A stretch of 7,455 nucleotides of DNA from Candidatus Falkowbacteria bacterium LH_S3 (GTDB lineage Bacteria; Patescibacteriota; Patescibacteriia; Patescibacteriales; JAGXOH01), in contig JAGXOH010000037.1 of the NCBI GenBank assembly GCA_023659985.1, forward strand, positions 1 to 7,455. Reading direction: 5' to 3'. Below are positions 6,496-7,455 of this stretch, piece after piece (position 1 is the first letter of the stretch; each line of letters starts with the position of its first letter). The notes below the pieces were generated by a model that did not search any database, was not told the origin of the DNA, and saw only the letters and a program-made list of their open reading frames with translations. The position numbers were made by a program, and so were the translations under genes.

Positions 6496-6605
6496 TTCAA
6501 AGCTCAAATGTCGAATGAATGTCAAATGACTAAATGTCAAATGTTGTAACCTTATAAGTTATAAATTATATGCCGTGGGTTTCTGGCTTAATATTCTTAT
6601 GCGTT
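6431..6605. repeat. 175-bp repeat block, copy B (partner at 5071-5245)
   Basis: This is the second copy of the block described at 5071-5245, about 93% identical overall and about 96% in its last 135 bp. Upstream it continues as a match to the window start (6412-6464 against 52-104). After GCGTT the two copies part: copy A goes on to CAGCGTTAAGCAG, copy B to AAGGGTTGTATATC. The break marks the likely edge of the inserted transposon remnant. Confidence 0.9.
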
Positions 6606-6608
6606 AAG

Positions 6609-7455
6609 GGTTGTATATCATATGAAAGTGAACACCTAAATTTTAATTAATTTGTGTAATTTTTCTCTCGACCTTAGAATTAATTTTGAATGATATTTTT
6701 TTAATCATTTTTGATTGTTGTTCTTTTTCAAAATAAACGTAGAGTATCTCTTGTTTAAGATTCCATTCATAAGAGAAAGTAATTAATGTAAGATTGTGGT
6801 AGAAATACTCTTTGGTTTGAAACATCTATAAAGGCCTTTCTAATTTGTTCCTTATCCTCTTTAACCTGTCTGATGAAGTAAATCTTAGGAATAAAGTTTT
6901 TCTTAGGTTTAGATTTTGTTTTTGGCTTCTGATAATGAAGATATTTCTGGGATGATGAATTAAACCATTCTATCTTTTCATCTACTTCTTCTACTGATGT
7001 AAAGTCAATCCGATTCCAGAATTTTTTGGAAAATACAGAATTATTTCCTTCAATAGAGCTTTAAGAAAATGGCTTTCTGGCAACAGCAAAGATAGGAATT
7101 ACATCTTGAGAGAGAAACCATAGAGGAACCTTACTGATTACTCTTGGATGTGGAGAGGAGCCAGCCATAGCAAATCCATTATCCATTTTAACAGCATCTG
7201 GTTTTTCAAACTTCTTAAAGAATATCTCTGAATATTTAATGATTTCATTGCCTGTTTCACCTAAAATTCGCTTAAAATAGCGTAATTTTGACTCTTTCTT
7301 AAAAGAGAACCCAATAAAGCTAACTGGTTCGGTTCTTCCTTTAATGAATTTGTGACCAATAAAATCTAGTTCTAAAACTCTGTTTGCAATCAGATTGAAT
7401 ATAGTCCATTCTGGATAACAGAGATACTTAGATGCTCCTTTGTGCCTATCTTTTC
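6609..7455 (-). mobile_element. Partial insertion sequence, one end inside the window
   Basis: The segment contains the decayed transposase and about 34 bp beyond its 3' end. The inner boundary is placed where the 175-bp repeat homology stops (6606-6609). From there the sequence reads GGTTGTATATCATATGAAAG and then TGAACACC, a plausible terminal stretch. The other terminus and any target duplication lie outside the window, so terminal inverted repeats cannot be confirmed. The boundary is inference; the transposase identity supports a mobile origin. Confidence 0.5.
6643..7455 (-). pseudogene. Degenerate DDE (rve-type) transposase, 5' part outside window
   Basis: Reading leftward from 7453, the frame gives a DDE integrase-core protein. 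The first catalytic Asp is in L-E-L-D-F-I-G (codon 7364-7366), the second in K-M-D-N-G-F (7181-7183), and the Glu in S-S-I-E-G-N-N-S-V-F (7049-7051). The residues between the second Asp and the Glu (P-H-P-R-V, V-I-P-I-F, K-P-F) follow the rve/IS481-like pattern I know as D-N-G..P-R..G-V..P-V-F..P-W-R-N-G..E-R-F-N. An in-frame TAA at 7061-7063 lies just before the Glu. The frame then stays open to TGA at 6767-6769, while the evident continuation (E-W-N-L-K-Q-E-I-L-Y-V-Y-F) is in the +1 frame and ends at 6643-6645. Two independent lesions mean it is inactive. Its N-terminal DNA-binding part would lie to the right. The exact IS family is not certain. Confidence 0.85.

Noticed and set aside
6767..6800. 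Programmed frameshift in the transposase
   Set aside because: The shift is near the C-terminus, no clear slippery heptamer with downstream structure is seen, and the gene already has an in-frame stop. Decay is simpler.
6643..6825. Open frame on the - strand considered as an independent 60-residue gene
   Set aside because: Its sequence continues the transposase C-terminus in a shifted frame, so it is part of the pseudogene and not a gene of its own.
7061..7063. In-frame TAA in the transposase as a recoded stop
   Set aside because: The three intact genes show no sign of TAA reading as an amino acid, the reassignment known in some CPR lineages concerns TGA, and a second lesion (frameshift) follows.

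Overview
The window is AT-rich bacterial DNA with three intact protein genes on the + strand. Each sits in its own long intergenic stretch. One decayed transposase gene lies on the - strand and runs off the right edge. The low G+C, two genes without a Shine-Dalgarno sequence, a multi-domain membrane PH-like protein, and gaps filled with low-complexity 'word' repeats (CAAATG, TTTGACATT, AGGATTT, GAGCTTTG) together suggest a Candidate Phyla Radiation (Patescibacteria, Parcubacteria-like) genome. That placement is inference. No rRNA or other phylogenetic marker except TypA is present.

Layout: 1-381 is repeat-rich non-coding DNA ending in a good sigma-70-type promoter. 382-2865 encodes an 827-residue membrane protein that I read as five tandem [two membrane helices + bacterial PH-like domain] modules. 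2866-3169 is an intergenic stretch with two hairpins; the second looks like an intrinsic terminator yet lies just upstream of the next start codon. 3170-4945 encodes the ribosome-associated GTPase TypA/BipA. 4946-5644 is a second repeat-rich stretch. 5645-6316 encodes an exported LysM + YkuD L,D-transpeptidase with a strong RBS and a clear downstream terminator. 6366-6608 is a third repeat block. 6643-7455 (-) is a DDE (rve-type) transposase remnant with an in-frame stop and a frameshift.

The three genes do not form an operon or an evident shared pathway. TypA acts in translation and ribosome assembly, the transpeptidase in cell-wall cross-linking, and the PH-like protein in the membrane with unknown function.

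The most unusual content is non-coding. A 175-bp block occurs twice, exactly 1360 bp apart without net indels, flanking the L,D-transpeptidase gene. Parts of it recur at the window start in both direct and inverted orientation. The repeats have left and right halves that are reverse complements of each other (long-hairpin, MITE- or REP-like architecture). A separate 21-bp motif occurs three times, upstream of the PH-like and transpeptidase genes. I see no CRISPR array, tRNA, rRNA or defence system.
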